Source: Bacteroidota bacterium (GTDB lineage: Bacteria > Bacteroidota > Ignavibacteria > Kapaibacteriales > UBA2268). From it: DNA of 64,000 nucleotides. The stretch covers positions 1 to 64,000 of the forward strand of contig JARKQC010000360.1 of assembly GCA_029974985.1 (NCBI GenBank), in the 5' to 3' direction. Made by a program: the position numbers and the translations under genes. Of the stretch, positions 45,584 to 56,460 are shown piece after piece; within the stretch, counting starts at the first letter, position 1, and every line of letters starts with the position of its first letter. Below the pieces are notes generated by a model. The model was not told the DNA's origin. It did no database searches and saw only the letters and a list, made by a program, of their open reading frames with translations.

Positions 45584-46087
45584 TTAGTTAGCTTGTGCGC
45601 CAGCAGTTCTTTGACCAAGTAAATTATCCATAAAGAATAATCCTTGAGGATTTTCGCCAATCATTTTTAATTTTTCTACTATTTCCAAAGCAGTAGCTTC
45701 TTCTTCTACCTGCTCTTCAATAAACCATTGTAAGAAGTTTTCAGTAGCATAATCATTTTCAGCTTTTGCAAGAGCATAAATTTCATTTATCCAGCCAGTA
45801 ACAAGTGTTTCGTGATGATAAGCATCTTCGAAAACACTAAGAACCAAATCCCATTCAGCTTTTGGCTCTTCAATAGCTCCGATAACGGGTTTTCCGCCAC
45901 GTTGAAGAACATAATGGAAAAATTTAAGAGCGTGTTGCATTTCCTCTGCCGCTTGTAATTCCATCCATTTTGCGAAACCATTCAAATTTTTTTCTGCATA
46001 GAATGCTGACATCGAAAGATATAAATTTGATGAAAACATTTCGCGAGTAATTTGCTGATTGATTGCGTCTAATATGACTTGTTTCAT
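45584..46087 (-). CDS. ftnA: Bacterial non-haem ferritin
   Basis: A 167-residue ferritin subunit that forms a 24-mer shell, oxidises Fe(II) and stores iron in the cytoplasm. The ferroxidase-site residues are in the expected places: E16 in 'ITREMFSS', Y23, E49 and H52 in 'AAEEMQHALKF', plus a later Glu in 'NFLQWFIEEQVEEE' near 124-137. It has no haem-binding Met as in bacterioferritin. The gene is monocistronic with its own terminator. Iron storage fits a respiration-heavy metabolism with haem and copper enzymes, but iron regulation was not seen in the sequence. Confidence 0.95.
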   Translation of the reverse strand: MKQVILDAINQQITREMFSSNLYLSMSAFYAEKNLNGFAKWMELQAAEEMQHALKFFHYVLQRGGKPVIGAIEEPKAEWDLVLSVFEDAYHHETLVTGWINEIYALAKAENDYATENFLQWFIEEQVEEEATALEIVEKLKMIGENPQGLFFMDNLLGQRTAGAQAN

Positions 46088-46169
46088 TTTTTTAATTTTC
46101 CTAATAAAATATAAATATTAACTTATAAATCAACGTAATATAAGCTAAATTATTTGATTACAAGTTTTA

Positions 46170-46640
46170 CTAATCACCTTTGAAAAAATACTCACTTAAA
46201 TCATCAAATTTGATATTTGTAATAATCCAATCTTTTTCGGGCGAGCGATAAAAAGTAAATATCCATCTTACTGGAAAATTTCCGTGCAAACCTAAATATC
46301 TTAATCTAATATAAGAGTCAGTTGCTATTTCTGCATTTACTGGTTCATAACCATTAAGTTTGCCATAAATTTCAATTGCACGTTTTGTTTGAGATAATAA
46401 ATTATCAATATCTTCTTTTTGACGGTTTATTGGGCTATTCATCAAAATATTCTCGTAAGCCTTTTTAACATCATTTTTCATCACTAAATTAAAAAAACTT
46501 TCAACCTTAGATTTCAATAAACTCGGCACTTCGATAAACGAGGTCGGTTCTTTTGATTTTTTTGATGTTGGCAAACCATCTTGTGCAAAAATTGTATTTA
46601 CACTAAATAGAAGAATAATTAAAATTTTAAAAATTTTCAT
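46170..46640 (-). CDS. Exported protein of unknown function
   Basis: I do not recognise this 156-residue protein. It has a clear signal peptide (about residues 3-19, ending 'IFAQ'). The mature part 'KVESFFNLVMKNDVKKAYENILMNSP' followed by beta strands ('RWIFTFYRSPEKDWIITNIKFDD') has the layout of an NTF2-like or DUF4019-like fold, a helix pair then a curved sheet. It contains no catalytic motif. It lies 82 nt upstream of the ferritin gene and may or may not be co-transcribed. The fold is inferred only. Confidence 0.6.
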   Translation of the reverse strand: MKIFKILIILLFSVNTIFAQDGLPTSKKSKEPTSFIEVPSLLKSKVESFFNLVMKNDVKKAYENILMNSPINRQKEDIDNLLSQTKRAIEIYGKLNGYEPVNAEIATDSYIRLRYLGLHGNFPVRWIFTFYRSPEKDWIITNIKFDDLSEYFFKGD

Positions 46641-46780
46641 AGTCTTAAATTGAATTATTAATAAAAAAATTAAAATGTATTATCAGGTTACTTAAAGTAA
46701 ATAAAATTTTTATATTTACCAAAAAATATTACATAAATACAATTTTGCTTAAATTTTGAAAATAAATAATCAAAATTACT

Positions 46781-47410
46781 TTATTTCCATTCTTTATCTA
46801 TAACTGTAATTCTACTCGGATAGCTTATTGGTCCTAAGGAAGTTCTGACAGTAGGTTTTATATCTAATTTAACTTTCGAGGGCGAGCTATTAACTCCGCC
46901 TATTGCTAATGCAAGATTAACAATACTTTCGTAACCTCTATCGTTAAAAAATTTATACAAATCAAGCCCCATTCCGAGTGGAATAACTATACTTTGCCCG
47001 CTACCCGGTATAGTTAATTCGCTTTTTATATCACCATTAATAGTGCTTACATCATCGAGAATTAATCTATAATCAAGTGATGAAATTATAGCATTAGTTT
47101 TTTGTTTTCCATTAGTGCCATCATTTGGATTTTTGGCAAGCAAATTTAATGTAAAGTCTGCGGGAAAACTTTTAGTAGCATAAGCCGCAGTTAATTTTAA
47201 TACGTCACTTGTAGAAACATCATTAATACTTCTTTTTTCAAAAATTTTGATACCAGCAACAGTCATATTAGAAATATTATCAATTTTAAAAGTTAATTTT
47301 CCGATATCAGCCAAAGCATTAGTTACATCTTTAATGACGCTACAACTCTGATAAGAAAAAATTGATGCGAAAAATATTGATATAAATATTATTTTTTTCA
47401 AATATTTCAT
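46781..47410 (-). CDS. LEA type 2-like lipoprotein
   Basis: A 209-residue lipoprotein with a signal peptide ending 'SYQSC' (C23 lipidated). A 'TLNLLAKNPND' stretch near 90, followed by 'SSLDYRLILDDVSTINGDI' and a long strand-rich part, fits the LEA_2 (WHy-like) fold with its 'NPN' turn. Bacterial members are periplasmic and linked to desiccation or envelope stability; the function here is unproven. It is separated by 118 nt from the sigma-54 activator upstream and 140 nt from the next gene downstream. Confidence 0.7.
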   Translation of the reverse strand: MKYLKKIIFISIFFASIFSYQSCSVIKDVTNALADIGKLTFKIDNISNMTVAGIKIFEKRSINDVSTSDVLKLTAAYATKSFPADFTLNLLAKNPNDGTNGKQKTNAIISSLDYRLILDDVSTINGDIKSELTIPGSGQSIVIPLGMGLDLYKFFNDRGYESIVNLALAIGGVNSSPSKVKLDIKPTVRTSLGPISYPSRITVIDKEWK

Positions 47411-47528
47411 TTATAAATAATCCTAAAATTAATTAAAATCATAACTATTATAATAATAAAATTCTAAGACAATATTTACTCACAATTATTTGATAAATTT
47501 GTTTTTCCATTTTTTGAAATGAAATGTT

Positions 47529-48938
47529 TTACTCTTCTTTTCTTCTAATTTTAACTCTAAATAACTGAACATCAATATCATATCTACGAATTTTATTATG
47601 TAGGGTTTCGCGACTAATTCCTAGCAAAGCGGCTGATTTGCTTACATTACCATTACATTTTTGTAAAATACTCTCAATTTTCTTTTTATCCACTTCTGCT
47701 AAATCTTCTTTTAAAGTTCTGCTATCAGATAAAAATTCTTCTGCTACACCAGCTTTAGAATAATCAGGTTTAGTGTTTAAAATTTTATGAATCTCAGATA
47801 CTTCAATTCTATCGTGCATCACAGTTTGCATCGCAACTCTAATAACGCTTGCTAATTCTCTGACATTTCCGTGCCATTTTTGCTCACATAAAAATTCATT
47901 TGCTGATGGAGAGAAGAATTTACTTTCTTGAAAATCATCATTATGCTTTTTCACATAAAATTCAATTATATCTGGAATATCTTCGCGGCGCTCTGCTAAT
48001 GAGGGTATAGAAATTTCACATTCACGCAAACGGTGATAAAGTTGCTCGCGGAAACGCCCTTCTTTCATATTTTTTAATAAATCCATATCTGTTGCAGATA
48101 TAAATCGAATATCTACTACTTCGCTTTGTACAGAGCCGACACGTCTTACGACTTTCTCTTCGATTGGAATAAATAGATTTGATTGTAATTCAAGCGACAT
48201 TTCACCAATTTCATCAAGAAAAATGCTGCCTTTATTAGCTTCGTGGAATAATCCTTTTTTTGTTTCTGTCGCACCCGAAAAAGATCCTCGAATATGGCCG
48301 AAAAGCTCGCTTTGAAATAATTCTTTTGGGATATTTGGTATATCTACTGTGATAAAAGGATGTTTTACTCTACGGCTTGCTGCGTGAATTGCTTTTGCAA
48401 CAAGTTTTTTACCCGTACCTGTTTCGCCAGTAATTAACACATTCAGGTCAGTCCGACCATATTTAATTATATTATCACCGATAGATAGCAATGCTTTGCT
48501 TCGACCAATAATTCCATTTGTAGTTAAGAATTTTCGTATATCATCTGCTTCGCTTTTCTTTTCGACAGGTGCTATACTTGTTTCGAGAACGCTTTTTATC
48601 TTTTCTTTACTAACTATACTTTTTTCAATAAAATTAACAGCTCCAAGTTTGGTGGCTCTTACAGCTGATTCGATTGTTCCTTTTCCAGAAATCATTACCA
48701 CAGGTATCGAAGGAAAACTTTTTCTTATATACTCTAATACATCAAGTCCATCTATTGTTTCAGACGGACCAAACTCTATATCGAGCATAACAAGTCCAAT
48801 ATTTTTTGCAAATTTATTTACAAAACTTATCGCTTCACTTGTCGTCTGAAGAGTTTTTGTTTCATAACCATAAGAGCTGACAATATCAGCAATTGTCGAG
48901 CTAAAATCTTTATTATCATCAACTATCAATACAATCAT
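47529..48938 (-). CDS. NtrC-family sigma-54-dependent response regulator
   Basis: A 469-residue activator. The receiver domain has D7, D8, the phosphorylated D53 and K106. The AAA+ domain follows (about 145-375) with Walker A 'GETGTGKKLVA', the sigma-54 contact loop, and Walker B 'GSIFLDEIGEM'. The Fis-type HTH is near 430-460 ('ILQKCNGNVSKSAALLGISRETLHNKIRRY'). The contact loop reads 'GSFSGA' and not the usual 'GAFTGA'. The start overlaps a lipoprotein gene by 4 nt, which itself overlaps gltX by 8 nt, so all three form one operon. No partner histidine kinase is next to it. Confidence 0.93.
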   Translation of the reverse strand: MIVLIVDDNKDFSSTIADIVSSYGYETKTLQTTSEAISFVNKFAKNIGLVMLDIEFGPSETIDGLDVLEYIRKSFPSIPVVMISGKGTIESAVRATKLGAVNFIEKSIVSKEKIKSVLETSIAPVEKKSEADDIRKFLTTNGIIGRSKALLSIGDNIIKYGRTDLNVLITGETGTGKKLVAKAIHAASRRVKHPFITVDIPNIPKELFQSELFGHIRGSFSGATETKKGLFHEANKGSIFLDEIGEMSLELQSNLFIPIEEKVVRRVGSVQSEVVDIRFISATDMDLLKNMKEGRFREQLYHRLRECEISIPSLAERREDIPDIIEFYVKKHNDDFQESKFFSPSANEFLCEQKWHGNVRELASVIRVAMQTVMHDRIEVSEIHKILNTKPDYSKAGVAEEFLSDSRTLKEDLAEVDKKKIESILQKCNGNVSKSAALLGISRETLHNKIRRYDIDVQLFRVKIRRKEE

Positions 48939-49411
48939 AATTCTTTTGCTATTGTTCCAAGTCTTTTATATAAATTTATAAAACCTAAATTATGTTCTGT
49001 CTCGAATTCGGGATTCCAAACTGCTCGAAAAAAGTATTTTTTTTCGGGATTATTATATTCTAAAAAATGATTAATTTCTGCGGGAACGCTTAAAGTTTGA
49101 TTTTTAATAATTAAGCGACCCATTTCTTGCAATAATGCACATATTGAATCTTTGGGTGCATATATTGCAATTTCATTTCTATTATTATTATGAGCGTCTA
49201 AAAATTTAATTTCCCCATTCATTTTCATTGTATAATATTCGTAAAGCTCACCATTTTTCAAAATTCCCCATTTTAATTCAGATTTTTTCGTACCTTCATT
49301 AATACATTCAGGCGGTTTAGGTGATGACGAACATGCAATAACAATAATACTTATCAATATAATTATAATCGTGAAATTACTATAATTGATTTTTTTTAAA
49401 AATTTATTCAT
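48935..49411 (-). CDS. Lipoprotein of unknown function
   Basis: I do not recognise this 158-residue protein. The N-terminus has a charged start, a hydrophobic stretch (about 13-27) and the lipobox 'VIAC' with C27. It lies between gltX (8-nt overlap upstream) and the sigma-54 response regulator (4-nt overlap downstream). It could form part of a signal path with that regulator, but this is only context. The mature part is Asn/Lys/Glu-rich and strand-like, with no catalytic motif. Confidence 0.7.
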   Translation of the reverse strand: MNKFLKKINYSNFTIIIILISIIVIACSSSPKPPECINEGTKKSELKWGILKNGELYEYYTMKMNGEIKFLDAHNNNRNEIAIYAPKDSICALLQEMGRLIIKNQTLSVPAEINHFLEYNNPEKKYFFRAVWNPEFETEHNLGFINLYKRLGTIAKEL

Positions 49412-50867
49412 TCTTCATATATGGTTTTGTTTCAAGAAAAAATTTCATTCTTTTTATACATTCTTGTTTACCTAATAGTTCCATAGTTTCAAACATTCCT
49501 GCACCAGTTGATTTTCCTGTAATCATTAGTCTAATCGGGTGAATTATATCGCCTAATTTTTTACCTATACTTTGTGCAAATTCTTTAGTTTTTGCAGAAA
49601 GTTCATTATGAGAAAAATCATCTAATAATTGATATTCTTGAAGAAGAGCACTCATAATTTCACTTGTTCCATCAATCCACCTTTTTTGCATATATTCTTC
49701 ATCATAATGTTTAATATCTTCAAACATATATGGACAGATTTCTGGAATTTCAGTTATAAACGTTATTCTTTCTTTAAATAATTCAAATATTTTTTCAATA
49801 TATTGATTTTCAAAATGTTTATGAAAACTATTTTCTAATATTTCTTTTAAATCATTTCTGACATCACTTGGATTAAGCATTTTAATATATTGCTTATTCA
49901 TCCAATCGAGTTTTTGAACGTCAAAAACTGCTCCACCCTTGTTTACTTTATTCAAATTAAATGATTCGATTAATTCATCAATAGAGTAAATTTCTTGGTC
50001 GCCAGATGGATTCCAACCTAATAATGCGATAAAATTCACAAAAGCATTTTTTAAATAACCTTTTTCTCTAAAATCTTCAACCGCGACAGAGCCTTGCCTT
50101 TTGCTAAGTTTAGATTTATCTTTATTCAATAATAATGGTAAATGTGCAAACTCTGGCAAATCCCAATTAAAACATTTATAAAGTAATATATGTTTAGGTG
50201 TGGACGGTAACCATTCTTCACCTCGAATTACGTGAGATATTTTCATTAAATGGTCATCAACAACATTTGCAAGATGATAAGTTGGGAAACCATCGGATTT
50301 CAACAATATTTGATCGTCAATATCATTTGTATTTACTCGGACTTCTCCTCTTATCGTGTCGTTAAAAATTATTTCTTCATTAAACGGGACAAATAATCTA
50401 ATAACATAATCCGCACCAGAATCAATTAACTCTTGAGTTTCGTTTTTGCTCAAAGTAAATTGATTTTTCATAGTCTCGCGATTATATTTTGTTCCAAAAG
50501 TTTCAGATGAGTTTCTTCGCATATTTTCAATTTCTTCTGCTGTATCAAAAGCGTAATATGCAAAACCTTTTTCTACTAATTCTAATGCGTGATTTTTATA
50601 TATATCCAATCTTTCTGATTGAATATACGGTCCGTAATCACCCTGTTTATCGGGTCCCTCGTCATAATCTATACTCGCCCAATTTAAAGAATTAATTAAA
50701 TTTGTAACGGCATTTTCTACTAATCTTGTTCTATCAGTATCTTCTATTCTTAAAATCATTTTACCGCCCATTTTACGAGCAAAAAGATAGTTATATAAAG
50801 CAGTTCTTAATCCACCGACATGTAAATATCCAGTAGGCGACGGTGCAAATCTAACTCTAATTTCCAT
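49404..50867 (-). CDS. gltX: Glutamyl-tRNA synthetase
   Basis: GltX charges tRNA-Glu with glutamate. The 487-residue class I synthetase has the HIGH-type signature in 'PSPTGYLHVGGLRTAL' near residue 9, 'LRIEDTDRTR' near 40, and the KMSKS-type loop 'KLSKRQGSV' near 250. The C-terminal anticodon-binding domain is complete. A ribosome binding site, AAGGA, precedes the ATG at 50867 by six bases. The stop overlaps the next gene by 8 nt, placing a housekeeping gene at the head of an operon with a lipoprotein and a sigma-54 activator. Whether it is discriminating or also charges tRNA-Gln cannot be told. Confidence 0.96.
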   Translation of the reverse strand: MEIRVRFAPSPTGYLHVGGLRTALYNYLFARKMGGKMILRIEDTDRTRLVENAVTNLINSLNWASIDYDEGPDKQGDYGPYIQSERLDIYKNHALELVEKGFAYYAFDTAEEIENMRRNSSETFGTKYNRETMKNQFTLSKNETQELIDSGADYVIRLFVPFNEEIIFNDTIRGEVRVNTNDIDDQILLKSDGFPTYHLANVVDDHLMKISHVIRGEEWLPSTPKHILLYKCFNWDLPEFAHLPLLLNKDKSKLSKRQGSVAVEDFREKGYLKNAFVNFIALLGWNPSGDQEIYSIDELIESFNLNKVNKGGAVFDVQKLDWMNKQYIKMLNPSDVRNDLKEILENSFHKHFENQYIEKIFELFKERITFITEIPEICPYMFEDIKHYDEEYMQKRWIDGTSEIMSALLQEYQLLDDFSHNELSAKTKEFAQSIGKKLGDIIHPIRLMITGKSTGAGMFETMELLGKQECIKRMKFFLETKPYMKNE

Positions 50868-50991
50868 AATAATCCTTTGTGAACTTTGTGTTTTTATAGA
50901 AATACAAATTTAACATTAATATATGAGAAAAAATAAAACTGATATGAATTTCTTTTCAAATTTTTCTATTGAATTTATAATATTTTTTTTA

Positions 50992-52920
50992 TTATCGCCT
51001 TCTTTCTAACTCATTAAGATTTTTTCGAGCAATATCGTTTAAGGGATTTATTTTTAAAGCTAATCTATATGCTGAATCTGCTATAACTTTATCACCCGTA
51101 AATTCGGCATAGCTTCCAAGATTAAGTATATTTATAGATGAGGTTTCTAAAATACCTTTTTCTAAATGATTTTCAACATTTTTTGGATAATTAATAAATC
51201 TTGTAAGATTAAGTTTATCAAAATTTACTTTTTTAAATGGCTCTTTTTTTTCAATTTTTAAAGCAAATCCATCTGGAATAACTCTATAATTCCGTAAAAA
51301 TGACGCATCGGCGCCAGAGTTCGCATAATCAAAAGTTATATAAATGGGTCTTTCATCAATATTATTTTTTACAAAACTTTCTAATAAGTTTACAAAATTC
51401 TCCTGAATATTTGGATAAGTTTCAGGTCCGGCTCCACTTTCAAATTTTTCTACATCAACATTAAAAATTTCAAATTGCTCTTGTGAATTTTTATAGAATT
51501 TTGGATACCAATTTTTCAATTGCCTTGGATACCAAGTTCGTCTTAAAAGCTCTTTATCAACAACGACGATATCCGGTCTGTAATTTTCAACTTTTTGTAA
51601 ATACCAAAATGCGGCAACCCAATAATCCCATTGAGAACTTATAATAACCGCATTTCGACCAAGATTATCAACGACATTACGAGTATAATCATAAACTAAA
51701 TAATTATTAGATTTATCACATTCTGAAAAATTTAAAGTCAGATTCATTAATGGTAAAACTAAAACTAAATATTTGTATTTTTCAAATTTTTCAACAAAAA
51801 ATATAGCACCAGCACCCGAGATAAATATCAAACTATAAAATGCTAAATAAAAATATACATCAATATCGTGAATCGAATAATTTACTGAATAAAATATACA
51901 AGAGAATAATAAAATTATAAAAAACCAAAATATTTCAGAATACGATTTATATAATCTATATAGTCCATCAATAACTAAAATAATTCCTATATATGTTAAA
52001 TAATTAGGCAAACTACTAATAAATCTCCAAAAATTTTCTATTGCTACACCAAGCCCTGAAAACATCCATTCTTGGTATTGCTTCCCTTGAATATGATAGA
52101 AAAATTTATCAAATCCGCGATGTACATATCCCCAATTAAAAGCTGGTTCAGAAAAGCTACGTATTGGCAAGTAAAAATAAAAAGTTAAACCAATAGCAGC
52201 AATTAAAATTAGATAAATTAGATTTTTAATTCTTCTCTGTGAAAAATCAAAATCATTTTGAGGTCTTTTGAAATATAAAAAAAGAAATGCTGGCAAAATT
52301 AATATTGTTGTTAGGTGGTTTGCAAAACTTAATCCAACAAATAAACTTGCTAAAACCATATTCATCTTATGATTTTCACTAATTAATACAGATTTTAAAA
52401 AGAAGTATATAGTAAGATTAATTAGTAAAAATTGCAATGAATATACTTCGAATTGAGTTGCCTCCTCCCAAACAAGTGTAGAAAACATAGCCGTTAAAGT
52501 TAGCGCAAACGCAATGAATTTATTTGTAAAAGTATCTTTAAATTGCGGTTTTGTAATTTCATAAGAAATTGTTGCTGATTGCTTCTTTTTTGAACTTTTT
52601 ACAATATTCTTTCTTCTTAATACTAAATTATCAAAAAATAATAGCAATGTAAAATATAATACAACTGCCGAAAAAGATACATAAATAGCAGATAATAAAT
52701 TTAATTGATATATTTTAGTCCAAGTAAATGGTATTAATGACCAAATATGCCCTAAAAAAGTAAATAGTGGATAGCCCGTTGGATGAGCTATACCAAGAGT
52801 ACAAGCAACACCCGCAAGTTCTCCATTATCCGTAAATCCCACAGTCGGAGTTAAAGTGATAATAAAAACTATAATACTAATTAAAAATATAATACTTGGA
52901 AAAAAATACTTATTATTCAT
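50992..52920 (-). CDS. DUF2723 (TMEM260-like) polytopic glycosyltransferase candidate
   Basis: A 642-residue membrane protein with about ten to twelve hydrophobic helices in the first 400 residues and a soluble C-terminal part. The DUF2723 signature is near the N-terminus: 'TPTVGFTDNGELAGVACTLGIAHPTGYPLF', with 'DNGEL' as a likely catalytic Asp/Glu motif and 'AHPTGYP'. Mammalian TMEM260, in the same family, is an O-mannosyltransferase, so a lipid-linked sugar transferase acting on exported proteins is plausible. A short TPR-like end is at 600-640. It lies 9 nt after a SAM methyltransferase gene, suggesting surface glycan work. Confidence 0.85.
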   Translation of the reverse strand: MNNKYFFPSIIFLISIIVFIITLTPTVGFTDNGELAGVACTLGIAHPTGYPLFTFLGHIWSLIPFTWTKIYQLNLLSAIYVSFSAVVLYFTLLLFFDNLVLRRKNIVKSSKKKQSATISYEITKPQFKDTFTNKFIAFALTLTAMFSTLVWEEATQFEVYSLQFLLINLTIYFFLKSVLISENHKMNMVLASLFVGLSFANHLTTILILPAFLFLYFKRPQNDFDFSQRRIKNLIYLILIAAIGLTFYFYLPIRSFSEPAFNWGYVHRGFDKFFYHIQGKQYQEWMFSGLGVAIENFWRFISSLPNYLTYIGIILVIDGLYRLYKSYSEIFWFFIILLFSCIFYSVNYSIHDIDVYFYLAFYSLIFISGAGAIFFVEKFEKYKYLVLVLPLMNLTLNFSECDKSNNYLVYDYTRNVVDNLGRNAVIISSQWDYWVAAFWYLQKVENYRPDIVVVDKELLRRTWYPRQLKNWYPKFYKNSQEQFEIFNVDVEKFESGAGPETYPNIQENFVNLLESFVKNNIDERPIYITFDYANSGADASFLRNYRVIPDGFALKIEKKEPFKKVNFDKLNLTRFINYPKNVENHLEKGILETSSINILNLGSYAEFTGDKVIADSAYRLALKINPLNDIARKNLNELERRR

Positions 52921-52929
52921 TTATTGAGC

Positions 52930-53664
52930 CTATAATTTTGTACTAATTATTTTAAATGCAGATTGTAAATAATTATTTCCCGAATATAAAAGTTCTAATT
53001 TAAAATAAAAAGAATTTGTAAAATCAAGGAATGCTTTAAATTCGTGTGTCGGAACAGCAAACTCATCAAATATTAAAATATCATTTTCTTTTAAATAAGG
53101 TGCTAACATTGTAAGAGCATATAGAGTAGAGCTATATAAATCAGCGTCGAGATGGACTACTTTTCTATTTCTAAAAGTATTATTCTTTAAAAAAATTGGT
53201 AAAGTATCTTGAAATAATCCTTTATGAAATTGAGCCCTATCATCATTTACAATAGGAATATTTCCTTCTTGAGTCATATCACCAGCTTTGAATACATCCC
53301 ATTTCTCGGGTAATCCTGTAAATGTGTCAAATCCATTAAAAGTTGAATTAATATGCAAATTTTCGTTTAACCACCATTTAAAAGTGCGTCCACTTGCAAC
53401 ACCAAATTCTATATAATCAATTTCATTATTAAGATTCTCATCAATAAATAATTTTTTATAAACTTTTTGTCTTATTTCGGTATCAAATTTATTTGAATAA
53501 AAATCATTATAAATTTTTGCAGAATTTTTGCTTCTCCATTCTGACATTTTTGATAAATATACAAGATTTAGTAATGCCCCCTCGAATGGTTTTACTATTC
53601 GATGCAAGCCAAATCTCATAAAATTTCCTTTTAGCTTTCGTCTAATATATAATTTTAATTCCAT
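52930..53664 (-). CDS. SAM-dependent class I methyltransferase (TylF-like)
   Basis: A 244-residue methyltransferase related to the TylF/MycF sugar O-methyltransferase group. 'IDYIEFGVASGRTFKWW' near residue 83 is the SAM-binding motif I. 'FNGFDTFTGLPEKW' and the metal-type acidic stretch 'KVVHLDADLYSSTLYAL' near 165-181 follow. An Mg2+-dependent sugar hydroxyl is a plausible target. It is encoded 9 nt upstream of the TMEM260-like gene and 62 nt after ligA. The linkage suggests glycan modification, but the substrate is unknown. An inner Met (residue 16) is a possible start. Confidence 0.8.
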   Translation of the reverse strand: MELKLYIRRKLKGNFMRFGLHRIVKPFEGALLNLVYLSKMSEWRSKNSAKIYNDFYSNKFDTEIRQKVYKKLFIDENLNNEIDYIEFGVASGRTFKWWLNENLHINSTFNGFDTFTGLPEKWDVFKAGDMTQEGNIPIVNDDRAQFHKGLFQDTLPIFLKNNTFRNRKVVHLDADLYSSTLYALTMLAPYLKENDILIFDEFAVPTHEFKAFLDFTNSFYFKLELLYSGNNYLQSAFKIISTKL

Positions 53665-53725
53665 TTATTATAAACTATGTGTTGATAAAATTCAAATATA
53701 ATAAGATTTCTATAAAAAATATAAA

Positions 53726-55795
<2,070 letters not shown>

Positions 55796-56431
55796 TTACT
55801 TTATCAAACCGTCTTCTTTAAGTTTTTTTACTATATCTTTGGCATAAGATTCCATAATTAAATCATAATCAGAGCCGAACCATTCACCAGACGAAGAATA
55901 TGAAGTTGCAATCCATGCATTATTTTTTGAATTTATATCAATCAATTTAGCTTCGAAAAAAGACTTAAATTCTCTTTCTACTGTTCCACTTGTATGTGAA
56001 GTTACAGTTTTTTCGGTATAAACGTCTTTTCCATCTTTTTTCTTAACTTCGCCTTTGGTTTCTGTTATTGCTTGTCCGGGTTTATAGGTATCGTGAATAT
56101 TTTTATCTTTCCATGAAACCAGTAAATAGCCATCAACGGCATCTTTTACAAGAATATCTTGCATTTGTTCTTGTGTCCATTCTCTTGTAGGTGGAAATAG
56201 CTGAGTTCCAGAAACAGCATTGATATTATTATCTTTAAAAATTTCTAAAAATTCCCTCTCTAATTTTTGCTTATATTTTAAATCATTAAAATCAGCTAAA
56301 ACGCAAATTTTCTGAAATTTTTTACCTTTAAAACTTGGATCAACAAAAGATGTCGTTTCAGTCGAGACACAGCTTGATATCAAAATTGATAATACAAACG
56401 CAATGCTCAATATTATTATAATTTTTTTCAT
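55796..56431 (-). CDS. Lipoprotein of unknown function (DUF4136-like layout)
   Basis: A 211-residue lipoprotein. The signal peptide ends 'LISSC' (C21). The mature part has an alternating alpha/beta pattern beginning 'KKFQKICVLADFNDLKYKQKLEREF', with 'DGYLLVSWKDK' near 105 and a C-terminal helix 'YAKDIVKKLKEDGLI'. This layout is seen in DUF4136 and related envelope lipoproteins, but the match is not certain. It lies 29 nt after prfB on the same strand, so it may be co-transcribed. There is no catalytic motif. Confidence 0.65.
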   Translation of the reverse strand: MKKIIIILSIAFVLSILISSCVSTETTSFVDPSFKGKKFQKICVLADFNDLKYKQKLEREFLEIFKDNNINAVSGTQLFPPTREWTQEQMQDILVKDAVDGYLLVSWKDKNIHDTYKPGQAITETKGEVKKKDGKDVYTEKTVTSHTSGTVEREFKSFFEAKLIDINSKNNAWIATSYSSSGEWFGSDYDLIMESYAKDIVKKLKEDGLIK

Positions 56432-56460
56432 AAAATATTCTCCAATAAATAAAATAATTA

